From Pseudomonadota bacterium (GTDB lineage Bacteria > Pseudomonadota > Gammaproteobacteria > Steroidobacterales > Steroidobacteraceae), in assembly GCA_023457495.1 (NCBI GenBank), contig JAEWLQ010000041.1:16166-80165 (forward strand): a stretch of 64,000 nt of DNA. Reading direction: 5' to 3'. Under the pieces are notes generated by a model. That model saw only the letters and a list, made by a program, of their open reading frames with translations, was not told the origin of the DNA and did not search any database. Both the position numbers and the translations under genes were made by a program. Of this stretch, positions 1 through 9,099 are shown piece by piece (the stretch's first letter is position 1; the number at the start of each line of letters is the position of its first letter).

Positions 1-500
1 CCGCGGCGCACGCCGGCGCGCAGCGAGACGCGGTAGTCACGCTTGGCGGACAGTTGCGGTGAGAGCAGGAAGGGCCAGGCATCCACGGTGCCCAGCGCCT
101 CGAGCGCTTCTTCGAGCGTCGCGTAGCTGTGCTGCTCGCCGCCCGTCGCATCGACGTCGCGCGTGACGTAGCGGTCGCTGACCGCGTGGTACATCAATTC
201 ACGCTTGAGGGAATACTCCGCCACGTTGGCGTCCATCCAGAATCGTCGTTCGCGGGATACCACCACGTCGAGATTGAAGGTGAGCGTGAGACCATCCTTG
301 AGCGCCGCGCGGATGTCGTCGTTCACCGGGTACGCGACGCGCGCATACAGCTGGAATACACCGTCTTCGACATTGACGTATGCGGAGCGCACTTCGAGCA
401 CGCCATCCAGTGCATCGGCGCGCGCGATGCCCGCGGCGCCCAGCGCCAGCAGCGCCGCGAGCAGCAGAATCCGAAAATCTTGGGCACGCCCGAGCCGCAT
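1..500 (-). CDS. DUF4390 family exported protein (3' end outside window)
   Basis: The reading frame starts at an ATG (complement of 498-500), 8 bp after the rsmB stop and behind an AGAGGA ribosome site, and runs off the left edge, giving about 166 residues. It opens with a signal-peptide-like stretch (ILLLAALLALGAAG, then ARA). The body contains segments such as VLEVRSAYVNVEDGVFQLYA and an RFWMDANVAEYSLK-type strand pattern typical of DUF4390, a family of small exported proteins of unknown function. In Xanthomonadales-like genomes DUF4390 commonly follows rsmB and precedes an NtrY/NtrX-like two-component pair, so such a pair may lie to the left. The tight spacing suggests co-transcription with def-fmt-rsmB. 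The family call rests on remembered family pattern and context. Confidence 0.75.
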   Translation of the reverse strand, partial: MRLGRAQDFRILLLAALLALGAAGIARADALDGVLEVRSAYVNVEDGVFQLYARVAYPVNDDIRAALKDGLTLTFNLDVVVSRERRFWMDANVAEYSLKRELMYHAVSDRYVTRDVDATGGEQHSYATLEEALEALGTVDAWPFLLSPQLSAKRDYRVSLRAGVRR

Positions 501-508
501 TCGTTCCT

Positions 509-1894
509 CTATGTTCCCTGATCGCCGAGCTTATGCAGGCAGGCGTAGTAGAAGCCATCGGTGCCGGCCTCGCCACCCGGCAGCAGCTGCCAGCCCGCCT
601 CCCGGGGCTGCAGGTCCGGCGGCTGCGCGAGCCCCTCCGGCCATCCGGCAAGCTGGGCGCGCGGCTCGGCACGCAGGAACCCGGAGATCACCGCCTCGTT
701 TTCAGCCGGCAATACCGAACAGGTGCAGTAGACCAGGCGTCCGCCCGGGCGAAGTAGTTCGAACGCCGTCGCGAGAATGGCCTTCTGCGTGGATGCGAAG
801 GCCTCGATATCCGTCGCACGCCGCAGCAGCTTGATGTCCGGGTGGCGGCGAATCACGCCGGTCGCGGAACACGGCGCGTCGACCAGCACCCGGTCGAACG
901 ACTCGGGCGTCAGGGATTCCGGGCGCGTCCGCAGGTCGGCCGTCAGCAAGAGAGCCTCCCGTCCGGCGCGCGCGAGGTTTTCCCGCACCCGGGCCAGGCG
1001 CATCGGGTCGTCGTCGGCGGCGACGAGCTCGGCGAGATCCGGCGTGCGCTGGGCGATGTGCAAGGTCTTGCCGCCGGGCGCCGCGCAGGCGTCGAACACC
1101 CGCATGCCCGCGCGCGCATCGAGTAGTGACGCGGCGAGCTGCGCGCCGCCGTCCTGGACGGAAACGGCGCCAGTATCGAACCCGGGCAACACCTGGACCG
1201 CGACCGGCCGCTCGAGCACCACCGCGGCGTCGTTCCAGGGGACCGCGCGCGCATCGCGACCGAGCGCGCGCCACGAACGCAGAAACTCCTCGACGCCGAG
1301 CTGCGCGGGATCGACCCGCAGCACCATCGGCGGATGTTCGTTGTTCGCGGCCAGGATGTTTTCCGCCTGGTCCGGCCAGGCGGCGAGCAGCTCGTCGCTC
1401 AGCCAGCGGGGATGCGCGTGACGCTGCGCGAGGTCCGCATCGACCTCCGCCAGCAAACGCGCGCGTTCGGCCACGAAGCGGCGCAGCACCGCGTTGACCA
1501 CGCCGCTCGCGCGGCCTTCGCCGACGATGCGGCTCGCGTCCACCGCCAGATGCACCTGCGCCTCCGGCGCACCCCGCGAATATTCGATCTGGTGGGCCGC
1601 GGTCACGAGCAGCGCGGCGAGGCGCGGGGCGAGCTCCTCGAATGGACGACTGACCAGCGGCGCCAGCGCGGGCGCGAGTCGCAGATACCAGCGAAAAGTC
1701 CCGAGCGCGATGGCGCGCACCGCGGCGCGGTCGGTGCGGTCGTGCGCCGCTTCGAGCGCGACGTCGGCGGAGCGTCCCTCGAACACGACCGCATGCACCG
1801 CCAGCGCCGCCGTGGCGAGGGTTTCCGCTCCGGGCGCGTGGCGGGCGCGGCGCGGTTTCGCGGGGCCTCTGGACGCGGGTCGCGTTCGCTTCAT
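509..1894 (-). CDS. rsmB: 16S rRNA (cytosine-967-C5)-methyltransferase RsmB
   Basis: RsmB methylates C967 of 16S rRNA using S-adenosylmethionine. The 461-residue protein has an N-terminal NusB-like RNA-binding domain (about residues 25-150) and a C-terminal Rossmann methyltransferase domain. Visible motifs are the SAM-binding DACAAPGGKTL (268-278), VDAPCSATG with the release cysteine near 342, and YCTCSVLPAENEA with the likely nucleophilic cysteine near 392. The length suits the family, with a slightly extended basic N-terminus (KRTRPASRGPAKPRRAR). Its start overlaps the fmt stop by 4 bp (ATGA), so the two are translationally coupled, and DUF4390 follows 8 bp downstream. Confidence 0.95.
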   Translation of the reverse strand: MKRTRPASRGPAKPRRARHAPGAETLATAALAVHAVVFEGRSADVALEAAHDRTDRAAVRAIALGTFRWYLRLAPALAPLVSRPFEELAPRLAALLVTAAHQIEYSRGAPEAQVHLAVDASRIVGEGRASGVVNAVLRRFVAERARLLAEVDADLAQRHAHPRWLSDELLAAWPDQAENILAANNEHPPMVLRVDPAQLGVEEFLRSWRALGRDARAVPWNDAAVVLERPVAVQVLPGFDTGAVSVQDGGAQLAASLLDARAGMRVFDACAAPGGKTLHIAQRTPDLAELVAADDDPMRLARVRENLARAGREALLLTADLRTRPESLTPESFDRVLVDAPCSATGVIRRHPDIKLLRRATDIEAFASTQKAILATAFELLRPGGRLVYCTCSVLPAENEAVISGFLRAEPRAQLAGWPEGLAQPPDLQPREAGWQLLPGGEAGTDGFYYACLHKLGDQGT

Positions 1895-2832
1895 GCTCCG
1901 AGCCTCATGCCCGCGACGCGCGCGGCGTTCGCGAAATCCCGCGCGGACACCGGGCGTTTGCCGGCGCGCTGCAGTTCCCGCACCGCGAGCACTCCATCGC
2001 CGCAGGCGACGTACAGGCCATCGTCGCCGAGGCCGAGCACGGTTCCCGGCGGTGCATCGCGGCCCGAGTGCCTGGCGACCTGCGCGCGCAGCAGACGGAG
2101 CGGCTCGCCGGCGAGCAGCGTCTCCGCCGTCGGCCAGGGGTTGAACGCGCGGATGCGGCGATCGAGCGCGGCCGCGTCAAGGTTCCAATCGAGCTTCGCC
2201 TCGGCCTTCTCGATTTTCGGCGCGTAGGTTGCGCCCTCCGCCGGCTGCGGCACCGCTCGCAGCGTGCCCGCGGCGAGCCCGTCGATGGCCTCGGTCAGCG
2301 CGGCGGCGCCGAGTTGCGAAAGCGTGTCGTGCAGATCCCCCGCCGTATCGTGCAGGCCGATCGGATGCGGGCGTGCGAGCAGCATCGGTCCGGTATCAAG
2401 GCCGGCATCGAGCTGCATGATGGTCACCCCGGTTTCCGAATCGCCCGCGAGAATCGCACGCTGGATGGGTGCGGCGCCGCGCCAGCGCGGCAGCAACGAT
2501 CCATGGATGTTGATGCAGCCGAGGCGCGGCAGGCCGAGCACTTCCGGAGGCAGGAGCAGGCCATAGGCCACCACGACCAGCAGGTCCGGCGCCCACTCCG
2601 ACAAGGGCGCGCGCGCATCGGCCGTGCGCAGCGACGGCGGCTGCGCCACGGGCAGGCCCGCCTCGAGCGCGAGTAGTTTGACCGGCGAGCTGCGCAGCTC
2701 GCGGCCGCGCCCGGCGGGACGGTCAGGCTGGGTGAGAACTCCGACCACCTGGTGGCCGGAATCGAGGCACGCGCGCAGCGCGGGCAGCGCGAATTGCGGC
2801 GTGCCCGCAAAGGCGATTCGTAGTGAGGTCAT
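1891..2832 (-). CDS. fmt: Methionyl-tRNA formyltransferase
   Basis: Fmt formylates initiator Met-tRNA using 10-formyl-tetrahydrofolate. The start chosen gives MTSLRIAFAGTPQFA, the conserved family beginning, and a 313-residue protein. A longer in-frame extension to 3018 would overlap def and lacks family character. The catalytic triad is visible: Asn108 and His110 in NIHGSLLPRWRGAAPI and Asp146 in LDAGLDTGPM. The C-terminal OB-fold-like domain is complete. The gene lies 32 bp after def, whose product removes the formyl group, and overlaps rsmB by 4 bp, forming the classical def-fmt-rsmB operon. Confidence 0.97.
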   Translation of the reverse strand: MTSLRIAFAGTPQFALPALRACLDSGHQVVGVLTQPDRPAGRGRELRSSPVKLLALEAGLPVAQPPSLRTADARAPLSEWAPDLLVVVAYGLLLPPEVLGLPRLGCINIHGSLLPRWRGAAPIQRAILAGDSETGVTIMQLDAGLDTGPMLLARPHPIGLHDTAGDLHDTLSQLGAAALTEAIDGLAAGTLRAVPQPAEGATYAPKIEKAEAKLDWNLDAAALDRRIRAFNPWPTAETLLAGEPLRLLRAQVARHSGRDAPPGTVLGLGDDGLYVACGDGVLAVRELQRAGKRPVSARDFANAARVAGMRLGA

Positions 2833-2864
2833 GAAGGTGCCGGACGACCTTTGCCGCCAGCGGC

Positions 2865-3404
2865 TCAGTATGCGCGGACGGTTGCCGCCTCGCGCGCGCT
2901 GCTCGCGCGCTCCTTGCGATCCTTCTCGAGCTTCTTGCGGATGCGCTCGCGCTTGAGATCCGAGAGATAGTCGACGAAGAGCTTGCCGTCGAGGTGGTCC
3001 ATCTCGTGCTGCAGGCACACCGCCGCGAGCCCCTCGAGCTCGACCTCGAAGGTCTTGCCGGTCTCGTCCTGGGCGCGCGCGCGAACCTTCGCGGCGCGTT
3101 TCACTTCATCGAACACGCCCGGCACGGACAAACAACCTTCTTCACCGACGCCGGTGCCTTCGGCATTCAGGATCTCCGGATTGCAGAAGACGAAGGGTTC
3201 GTTCTTCGCTTCCGAAACGTCCATGACAATCAAGCGCTTGTGGAAATCCACCTGCGTGGCCGCAAGGCCGATCCCGGGCGCGGCGTACATGGTCTCGAAC
3301 ATGTCCTTCACCTGGCGCGCCAACGCGGCGTCGAAGACCTCAACGGGCGTGGCCTTGGTGCGAAGACGGGGATCTGGATACTCGAGAATTTGCAGGCGCG
3401 CCAT
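2865..3404 (-). CDS. def: Peptide deformylase
   Basis: Deformylase removes the N-formyl group from nascent proteins with a metal-dependent active site. All three signature motifs are present in this 179-residue protein: GIGLAATQ (44-51), EGCLS (89-93, metal-ligand Cys91) and HEMDH (133-137, two histidine ligands and the catalytic Glu). The C-terminal tail is Lys/Arg-rich and charged, as in type 1 gammaproteobacterial enzymes. It is first in the leftward def-fmt-rsmB-DUF4390 operon. A good extended -10 promoter lies about 130 bp upstream at 3538-3546. Confidence 0.97.
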   Translation of the reverse strand: MARLQILEYPDPRLRTKATPVEVFDAALARQVKDMFETMYAAPGIGLAATQVDFHKRLIVMDVSEAKNEPFVFCNPEILNAEGTGVGEEGCLSVPGVFDEVKRAAKVRARAQDETGKTFEVELEGLAAVCLQHEMDHLDGKLFVDYLSDLKRERIRKKLEKDRKERASSAREAATVRAY

Positions 3405-3537
3405 GATGTTCCGCTCGATTGCTGCTAATGTTTGGGCGATTCGACCGTGGGCCAGGGAGTTCGTGCCTCATCGGCTGCGTATCCCGTGACTCAGCGCACA
3501 GACTTGACAATAGATCGAGCCCATCGTGCCGCTGCGG

Positions 3538-3546
3538 ATTATAACA
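3538..3546 (-). promoter_or_regulatory. Putative extended -10 promoter for the def operon
   Basis: On the minus strand this reads TGTTATAAT, a perfect sigma-70 -10 hexamer (TATAAT, complement of 3538-3543) preceded by the TGn extension. There is no good -35 at 17 bp, which is common for extended -10 promoters. Transcription would start near 3531 and leave an untranslated leader of about 125 bases before def. This is a reading from consensus only. Confidence 0.45.
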
Positions 3547-3586
3547 GTGGGGTCCGCTTGCCCCACCCAGTATTGAGGAGTGGAGG

Positions 3587-4837
3587 ATGTCTTTTAATCA
3601 ACAACTTAGGGAGGCCCGCGTGCTCAGCATCCTGACCCCGCGACCCCTCGTCCTGGTTGCGTGCTGCGCAGCCGTCCTGATCGCCGCTGGCTGCAGTTCG
3701 GCTCCCGCAGACGATTCCATGTCGGCCCCCTCGCCCGTGAGTGCGGCGGAAACCGCGTCGCCTGCGCAGCGAACCGACGACCTGACCGCGACCGAAGCCG
3801 CGATCGCCGGCATGGGCGATCGCCCGGAGATGGAAGCGCCGGCGCAGACGGCCCAGCTCATCCGCCCGGATGCTCCCCAGAATTACACGGTCCGCCGTGG
3901 CGACACGCTGTGGGACATCGCGGCGGTATTCCTGAAGGATCCGTGGTTCTGGCCCGAGATCTGGCAGATCAACCCGCAGGTCGAAAACCCGCACCTTATC
4001 TACCCCGGTGACGTGTTGTCGCTGGCCTATGGCGCCGGTGGCGATGCCCACGTGAGCATTTCGCAGTTCGGTGCCGCGCGCCTGACCCCGCGGCTGCGCA
4101 GCGAGCAGCTCGACGGCCCGATCGACGCGATTCCGTTTTCCGCCATCGCCGCCTTCCTCTCGAAGCCCTCCGTGCTGACCCGTGACGAGGCAACCCGGGC
4201 GCCCCACGTCCTCGCCTTCCGCGATCAACACATGGTCGGATCGACGGGCCACGAGGTGTACGTGCGCGGGCTGAAGTCGCCGCCGCTGAACCAGCGGTAT
4301 TCGATCATGCACATCGGCGAGCCGATCATCGATCCGGAAACCCAGGACCTCGTCGGTTACCAGGCCGCGTATGTCGCGACCGCCGTGGTGAACGCGCCCG
4401 GTAAAGAAGTCACCAAGGCGATGCTCACCGAAGGCGCCCGCGAAACATTGCGCGGCGACCGGCTCATTTCGCAGGATCAGGATGCGCCGCTGACCTTCGC
4501 GCCGCATGCGCCGAAGGGCAACATCGATGGCCAGATCATCGCCGTCACGGATGGCGCACAGCAGATCGGCCAGTACCAGGTGGTCGTCGTGAATCGTGGT
4601 TCACGGCATGGCCTCGAACCGGGCGCCGTGCTCGCCATCGACCAGCAAGGTGCGGTGGTGCAGGACACCTGGGGCAGCCATCCCTGGAGGAAAGATCCGT
4701 TCGGCCAGAAGGTCCAGTTGCCGTACGAGCGTGCCGGCACGCTGATCGTCTTCAAGGTTTTCGATCGCGTGAGCTACGGTCTCGTGATCGGCGCACGCGG
4801 CCCGATGCAGGTCGCGGACCGGGTCTACAACCCGTAA
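3587..4837 (+). CDS. LysM-domain lipoprotein
   Basis: The 416-residue product begins with a hydrophobic signal ending in AVLIAAGCSSAP, a likely lipoprotein cleavage site, so it is probably membrane-anchored in the periplasm. A LysM peptidoglycan-binding domain spans about residues 99-147 (NYTVRRGDTLWDIA ... NPHLIYPGDVLSL). The rest has no recognised catalytic motif. LysM proteins of this type are usually found divergent from def and upstream of dprA in related gammaproteobacteria, as here. ATG 3587 has a GAGGAG site 6 bp upstream. A GTG at 3620 behind GGGAGG would shorten the N-region to a more typical lipoprotein signal and is a real alternative. A terminator follows at 4863-4896. Confidence 0.85.
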   Translation: MSFNQQLREARVLSILTPRPLVLVACCAAVLIAAGCSSAPADDSMSAPSPVSAAETASPAQRTDDLTATEAAIAGMGDRPEMEAPAQTAQLIRPDAPQNYTVRRGDTLWDIAAVFLKDPWFWPEIWQINPQVENPHLIYPGDVLSLAYGAGGDAHVSISQFGAARLTPRLRSEQLDGPIDAIPFSAIAAFLSKPSVLTRDEATRAPHVLAFRDQHMVGSTGHEVYVRGLKSPPLNQRYSIMHIGEPIIDPETQDLVGYQAAYVATAVVNAPGKEVTKAMLTEGARETLRGDRLISQDQDAPLTFAPHAPKGNIDGQIIAVTDGAQQIGQYQVVVVNRGSRHGLEPGAVLAIDQQGAVVQDTWGSHPWRKDPFGQKVQLPYERAGTLIVFKVFDRVSYGLVIGARGPMQVADRVYNP

Positions 4838-4862
4838 GCGCATATCTTGCGATATCGATGAG

Positions 4863-4896
4863 AAAGGGCCAGCCAGCGTGCTGGCCCTTTCGTTTT
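4863..4896 (+). terminator. Rho-independent terminator after the LysM gene
   Basis: AAAGGGCCAG (4863-4872) pairs perfectly with CTGGCCCTTT (4881-4890) around an 8-base loop and is followed by CGTTTT. It sits 25 bp after the LysM stop and 12 bp before the dprA start, so it separates the LysM unit from the dprA operon. Confidence 0.8.
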
Positions 4897-4907
4897 AGGC
4901 TGGCGCA

Positions 4908-6020
4908 ATGGTGCTCGACGACTCCTTGTTGCGCCGCCTGTGTATCGCCGCGCGAGCACCCGGGCTCACTGCCGCGCAGCTCATCAGGCTCGCCGCCGAC
5001 CACCCGGCCCTCGAACCGCTCGATGGCGGCCGGCTGGACGCCCTCGCGCACCTGGAGCTAACTACCGCGGCGACCGCCTGGCTCGCCTCGCCCGCGGACG
5101 CGCGGGTCGCCGCCGATCTTCGCTGGCTGGCGAGCTCCGGCGCGTGCCTGCTCGCGGCCACCGATCCGCGTTATCCGCCGCTACTCGCGCGGCTACCCGA
5201 TGCCCCCGCGGTGCTGTACGTGTCCGGCGATCCGGCGCTGCTGTCCGAGCCACAGGTCGCGATGGTCGGCAGCCGCAATCCGACTCCGGCCGGTCGGGAG
5301 AGCGCGCGCGATTTCGCGGCGGCGTTCGCGCGCGCCGGCCTGATCGTGACCAGCGGACTCGCGCTCGGGATCGACGCGGCGAGCCACGCGGGCGCACTCG
5401 ACGCGGGCGGCGAAACCATCGCCGTTCTGGGTACCGGGCTCGACGAGATCTACCCGGCCGCGAACCGGAAACTCGCCGAGCGCATCGTCGGGCGGGGCGC
5501 GGTGATCACCGAATATCCCCCGGGCACCCCACCGCTGCAGATGAACTTTCCGCACCGTAACCGGATCATCGCCGGGCTGTCGCTCGGCACCCTGGTGGTC
5601 GAGGCGGCCTGCCGCTCCGGCTCCCTCATTACGGCGCGACTGGCCGGTGATGCGGGCCGCGACGTATTCGCGATCCCGGGTTCCATACGCAGCGAGCTCT
5701 CGCGCGGCTGTCACCAGCTCATCCGGCAGGGCGCCAAGCTGGTGGAACGGCCGGAGGATGTGCTCGTCGAGTTTAAAATTTCCCTTGTAGACCAAATGGT
5801 TGCGCCACCCCGCGGCGCGCCCTCAAGTGCATCCACGTTGGACAAGGAATATAAAATCCTGTTAGATGCGCTCGCCTTCGAGCCCGCGAGCGTCGATAGC
5901 TTGATCGAACGCACGGGCATGAACAGCGAATCGATCGCCTCGATGCTGCTGATTCTGGAGCTCGATGGGCACGTGGCGCCGCACCCCGGCGGCCGTTACA
6001 TCCGCATGGCGGGACAATGA
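4908..6020 (+). CDS. dprA: DNA-processing protein DprA (Smf)
   Basis: DprA binds incoming single-stranded DNA during natural transformation and loads RecA. The 370-residue protein has an N-terminal SAM-like region (about 1-75), the DprA Rossmann domain (about 85-290) with VAMVGSRNPTPAGR (118-130), SGLALGID (149-156), GTGLDEIYPAANR and FPHRNRIIAGLS (214-225), and a C-terminal winged-helix domain from about residue 312. This is the full three-domain architecture. The stop overlaps the smg start (ATGA), and topA follows, matching the conserved dprA-smg-topA order. DprA is widespread, so its presence alone does not prove competence. Confidence 0.96.
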   Translation: MVLDDSLLRRLCIAARAPGLTAAQLIRLAADHPALEPLDGGRLDALAHLELTTAATAWLASPADARVAADLRWLASSGACLLAATDPRYPPLLARLPDAPAVLYVSGDPALLSEPQVAMVGSRNPTPAGRESARDFAAAFARAGLIVTSGLALGIDAASHAGALDAGGETIAVLGTGLDEIYPAANRKLAERIVGRGAVITEYPPGTPPLQMNFPHRNRIIAGLSLGTLVVEAACRSGSLITARLAGDAGRDVFAIPGSIRSELSRGCHQLIRQGAKLVERPEDVLVEFKISLVDQMVAPPRGAPSSASTLDKEYKILLDALAFEPASVDSLIERTGMNSESIASMLLILELDGHVAPHPGGRYIRMAGQ

Positions 6021-6523
6021 AGCCAACGACGACGACAACCGGCGACAGCATGACCGGAAGTGTTCTGGACATTCTCATATATGTGTTCGACCAGTACATG
6101 CTGGCCGAAACACCCGAGGTGCCCGAGCGCGAGGCGCTCGCGGCCGACCTCGAGCGAGCGGGCTTCGGTCGTTACAACGTCGAACGCGCCCTCGACTGGC
6201 TGGCCGACCTCGCCGGCGAGCGTTCCCGCCCCGACATCGATTCCACCCAGCCCTCCCTGCGGGTCTTCTCCGAAGAAGAGCTCGAACGCATCTCCACGGA
6301 TTGCCGCGGCTACCTGCTGCAACTCGAGCAACAGGGCATCCTCTCACCGCTGCAGCGTGAGATCGTCATCGATCGGCTGGTCGCGCTCGATAGCGAAGAG
6401 ATCGACATCGACCGGCTCAAGTGGCTGGTGCTGATGGTGCTGTCGAGCCAACCCGGGCAGGAGCAAGCCTGCGCGCGCATGGAAGACCTGGTGTTCGACG
6501 AATCGGAATCGCTCCCCAACTGA
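6017..6523 (+). CDS. smg: Smg/DUF494 family protein
   Basis: This 168-residue acidic protein belongs to the Smg (DUF494) family, recognised from the N-terminal SVLDILIYVFDQYM pattern and the C-terminal LKWLVLMVLSSQPGQEQACARMEDLV. Its biochemical role is not established; in gammaproteobacteria it is almost always beside dprA and topA. ATG 6017 overlaps the dprA stop. An internal ATG at 6050 would give a start closer to known Smg proteins, so the first 11 residues (MKPTTTTTGDS) may be untranslated. The stop shares one base with the topA start (TGATG), implying coupling. Confidence 0.92.
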   Translation: MKPTTTTTGDSMTGSVLDILIYVFDQYMLAETPEVPEREALAADLERAGFGRYNVERALDWLADLAGERSRPDIDSTQPSLRVFSEEELERISTDCRGYLLQLEQQGILSPLQREIVIDRLVALDSEEIDIDRLKWLVLMVLSSQPGQEQACARMEDLVFDESESLPN

Positions 6524-9099
6524 TGGCTGACAATCTCGTAATCGTCGAGTCTCCCGCCAAAGCGAAGACCATCAAGAAGTATCTGGGCAAGGATTTCGAA
6601 GTCCTCGCCTCCTACGGACACGTCCGCGATCTCATCCCTAAGGAAGGCGCGGTCGATCCGGACAAGCACTTCAAGATGAGTTACCAGGCGATCGAGCGCA
6701 ACGAGAAGCACGTCGAAGCCATCGCCCGCGCGCTCAAGAAATCCAAGGCCCTGTACCTCGCGACCGACCCGGATCGCGAAGGCGAAGCGATCTCCTGGCA
6801 CCTGCGCGAGTTGCTGAACGAGCGCGGCGATCTCAAAGGAAAGGACGTCAAGCGCGTGGTGTTCTACGAGATCACCAAGGGCGAAGTGCAGAAAGCCGTG
6901 GCGGAGCCGCGCGACCTCTCGCTCGACCTCGTAAACGCGCAGCAGGCGCGGCGCGCGCTCGACTATCTCGTCGGCTTCAACCTCTCGCCGCTGCTATGGA
7001 AAAAAGTGCGGCGTGGTTTGTCCGCCGGCCGCGTGCAGAGCCCGGCGCTGCGCATGATCTGCGAGCGCGAGCACGAGATCAGCATCTTCAAGCCGCAGGA
7101 ATACTGGACGCTCGAGGCTGAAGGCGAGCACAGCGCGCAGTCGTTTCCGCTCAAGCTGACCGAGTTCAACGGCCAGAAGGTCGAGCAGTTCAGCTTCACC
7201 AACGAAGGCGCGGCGCGCGACGTCGAGCAGTCGATCAACGATGCTGCGCAGGGCTTCCTGCACGTCCTGTCCATCGACAAGAAGCAGCGGCGTCGCAATC
7301 CCTCGCCGCCGTTCACCACCTCCACGCTGCAACAGGAAGCCGCCCGCAAGCTCGGCTATTCCGCGCAGCGCACCATGCGGCTCGCGCAGCAGTTGTACGA
7401 GGGCGTGGACTTCGGCGAAGGCAGCATCGGCCTCATCACCTACATGCGCACGGACTCCGTGAATCTCGCCGTCGAAGCGGTGAAAGAGATGCGCGAGGTG
7501 ATCGAGAAGGAATACGGGAAGGAAGCGGTGGCCGAAGAGCCACGCGTCTACAAGACCAAGTCGCGCAACGCGCAGGAAGCCCACGAGGCGATCCGCCCGA
7601 CGTCCGCGGCCATCCTGCCCTCGAGGATCGAAGGCAAGGTCGATCCCGACCAGTACAAGCTCTACTCGCTCATCTGGAAGCGCGCGGTCGCCTCGCAGAT
7701 GGCGCATGCGCTGTTCGACACGGTCGCGGTCGACATGATTCCGAGCAAGCAGGCCGAAGGCGTTAGCGGCGGCGGCGGTCGCCACGTGATGCGCGCCAAT
7801 GGCTCGACGCTGATCAAGCCCGGCTACATCGCCGTCTACCAGGAAGACGTCGACGACAGCAAACCGGAGAACGAGAACGACCGCATCCTGCCCGCGATGA
7901 AGGAAGGCGACGTCGTCACGCTGCTGAACGTGCACGGTGACCAGCACTTCACCGAACCGCCGCCGCGCTACTCGGAAGCGTCGCTGGTGAAGGCGCTCGA
8001 GGAACACGGCATCGGCCGCCCTTCGACCTACGCCACGATCATCTCGACGCTCAAGGATCGCGAATACGTCGACATGGACAACCGCCGGTTCATCCCGACG
8101 GATATCGGCAAGATCGTCGGCGGGTTTCTCTCCAAGCATTTCCACAAGTACGTGGAATACGGTTTCACCGCCGCGCTCGAAGACGAGCTCGACGCGGTGT
8201 CGCGCGGCGAGGAGCCGTGGACCGAGCCGCTCAAGAAATTCTGGAAGCCGTTCATCACGCAGGTCGAGCACATCGAGAAGAACGTCTCGCGCGAGGAAGT
8301 CGCGCAGGCGCGCGAGCTCGGCAAGGATCCGGTGAGCGGCAAACCCGTCACCGTGCGCATGGGCCGTTTCGGCCCGTTCGTGCAGATCGGCACGAAGGAC
8401 GACGAAGAGAAGCCGAAGTTCGCGGGACTGCGTCCCGGCCAGAAGATGGATCTCATCAAGCTGCCGGAAGCGCTCGAGCTGTTCAAACTACCGATGAATC
8501 TCGGCACCACCGCCGAGGGCGAACCGGTGCAGGCCAACATCGGCCGCTTCGGCCCGTACATCAAGTACGGCGCGAAGTACGTGTCGCTCAAGCCGCCCGA
8601 TGATCCGTACACGGTGACGCTGGAACGCGCGCTCGAAGTCATCCGCCTCAAGAAAGAGGCCGATGCGAATCGCATCATCCAGGACTTCGGCGTCGACAAC
8701 ATCCAGGTGCTGAATGGCCGCTATGGTCCGTACATCACCGACGGCAAGCGCAATGCGCGCATTCCGAAGGACACCGATCCGAAGGCCGTGACGCTGGAAG
8801 TGTGCCGCGAGCTGCTGGCCGTCGCGCCGCCGCGCGGCAGCCGCTTCGGACGCAAGAAGACGGCGAATGCGAAAGCACCCGCGAAGGACGCCGCGGCGAC
8901 TCCCGCGGAAACGCCATCGGCCGCGAAACCCGCTAAGAAATCCGCGGCGAAGGTTGCGGCCGGCGCCGAAGCCGGCGCGGCCGTGAAAAAAGTCGCGGCT
9001 CCGAAGAAGAAGCCTGCCACGCGGAAAAAGAGCGCCAAGAGCGAAGCCACCGCCAGGAAGACTCCTGCGAAGCCCAGGAAAAAAGCCGCCAAGTCCTGA
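6523..9099 (+). CDS. topA: DNA topoisomerase I (type IA)
   Basis: TopA relaxes negative supercoils by transient cleavage of one strand. The start at MADNLVIVESPAKAKTIKKY is fixed by the conserved Toprim beginning (Glu9) and gives 858 residues. TDPDREGEAISWH (81-93) is the Toprim acidic metal motif, and the active-site Tyr is about residue 307 in GLITYMRTDSVNL. The C-terminus has repeats of the type MGRFGPFVQIG, IGRFGPYIKYG and NGRYGPYITDG without tetracysteine zinc ribbons, followed by about 80 residues rich in Lys and Ala. That layout resembles actinobacterial and alphaproteobacterial enzymes more than E. coli TopA. The basic tail probably contacts DNA. Confidence 0.97.
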   Translation: MADNLVIVESPAKAKTIKKYLGKDFEVLASYGHVRDLIPKEGAVDPDKHFKMSYQAIERNEKHVEAIARALKKSKALYLATDPDREGEAISWHLRELLNERGDLKGKDVKRVVFYEITKGEVQKAVAEPRDLSLDLVNAQQARRALDYLVGFNLSPLLWKKVRRGLSAGRVQSPALRMICEREHEISIFKPQEYWTLEAEGEHSAQSFPLKLTEFNGQKVEQFSFTNEGAARDVEQSINDAAQGFLHVLSIDKKQRRRNPSPPFTTSTLQQEAARKLGYSAQRTMRLAQQLYEGVDFGEGSIGLITYMRTDSVNLAVEAVKEMREVIEKEYGKEAVAEEPRVYKTKSRNAQEAHEAIRPTSAAILPSRIEGKVDPDQYKLYSLIWKRAVASQMAHALFDTVAVDMIPSKQAEGVSGGGGRHVMRANGSTLIKPGYIAVYQEDVDDSKPENENDRILPAMKEGDVVTLLNVHGDQHFTEPPPRYSEASLVKALEEHGIGRPSTYATIISTLKDREYVDMDNRRFIPTDIGKIVGGFLSKHFHKYVEYGFTAALEDELDAVSRGEEPWTEPLKKFWKPFITQVEHIEKNVSREEVAQARELGKDPVSGKPVTVRMGRFGPFVQIGTKDDEEKPKFAGLRPGQKMDLIKLPEALELFKLPMNLGTTAEGEPVQANIGRFGPYIKYGAKYVSLKPPDDPYTVTLERALEVIRLKKEADANRIIQDFGVDNIQVLNGRYGPYITDGKRNARIPKDTDPKAVTLEVCRELLAVAPPRGSRFGRKKTANAKAPAKDAAATPAETPSAAKPAKKSAAKVAAGAEAGAAVKKVAAPKKKPATRKKSAKSEATARKTPAKPRKKAAKS

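Noticed and set aside
3504..3509. Perfect TTGACA as a -35 for the LysM gene
   Set aside because: No -10-like hexamer lies 16-18 bp downstream (TGCCGC at 17 bp); the nearest TATAAC is 30 bp away.
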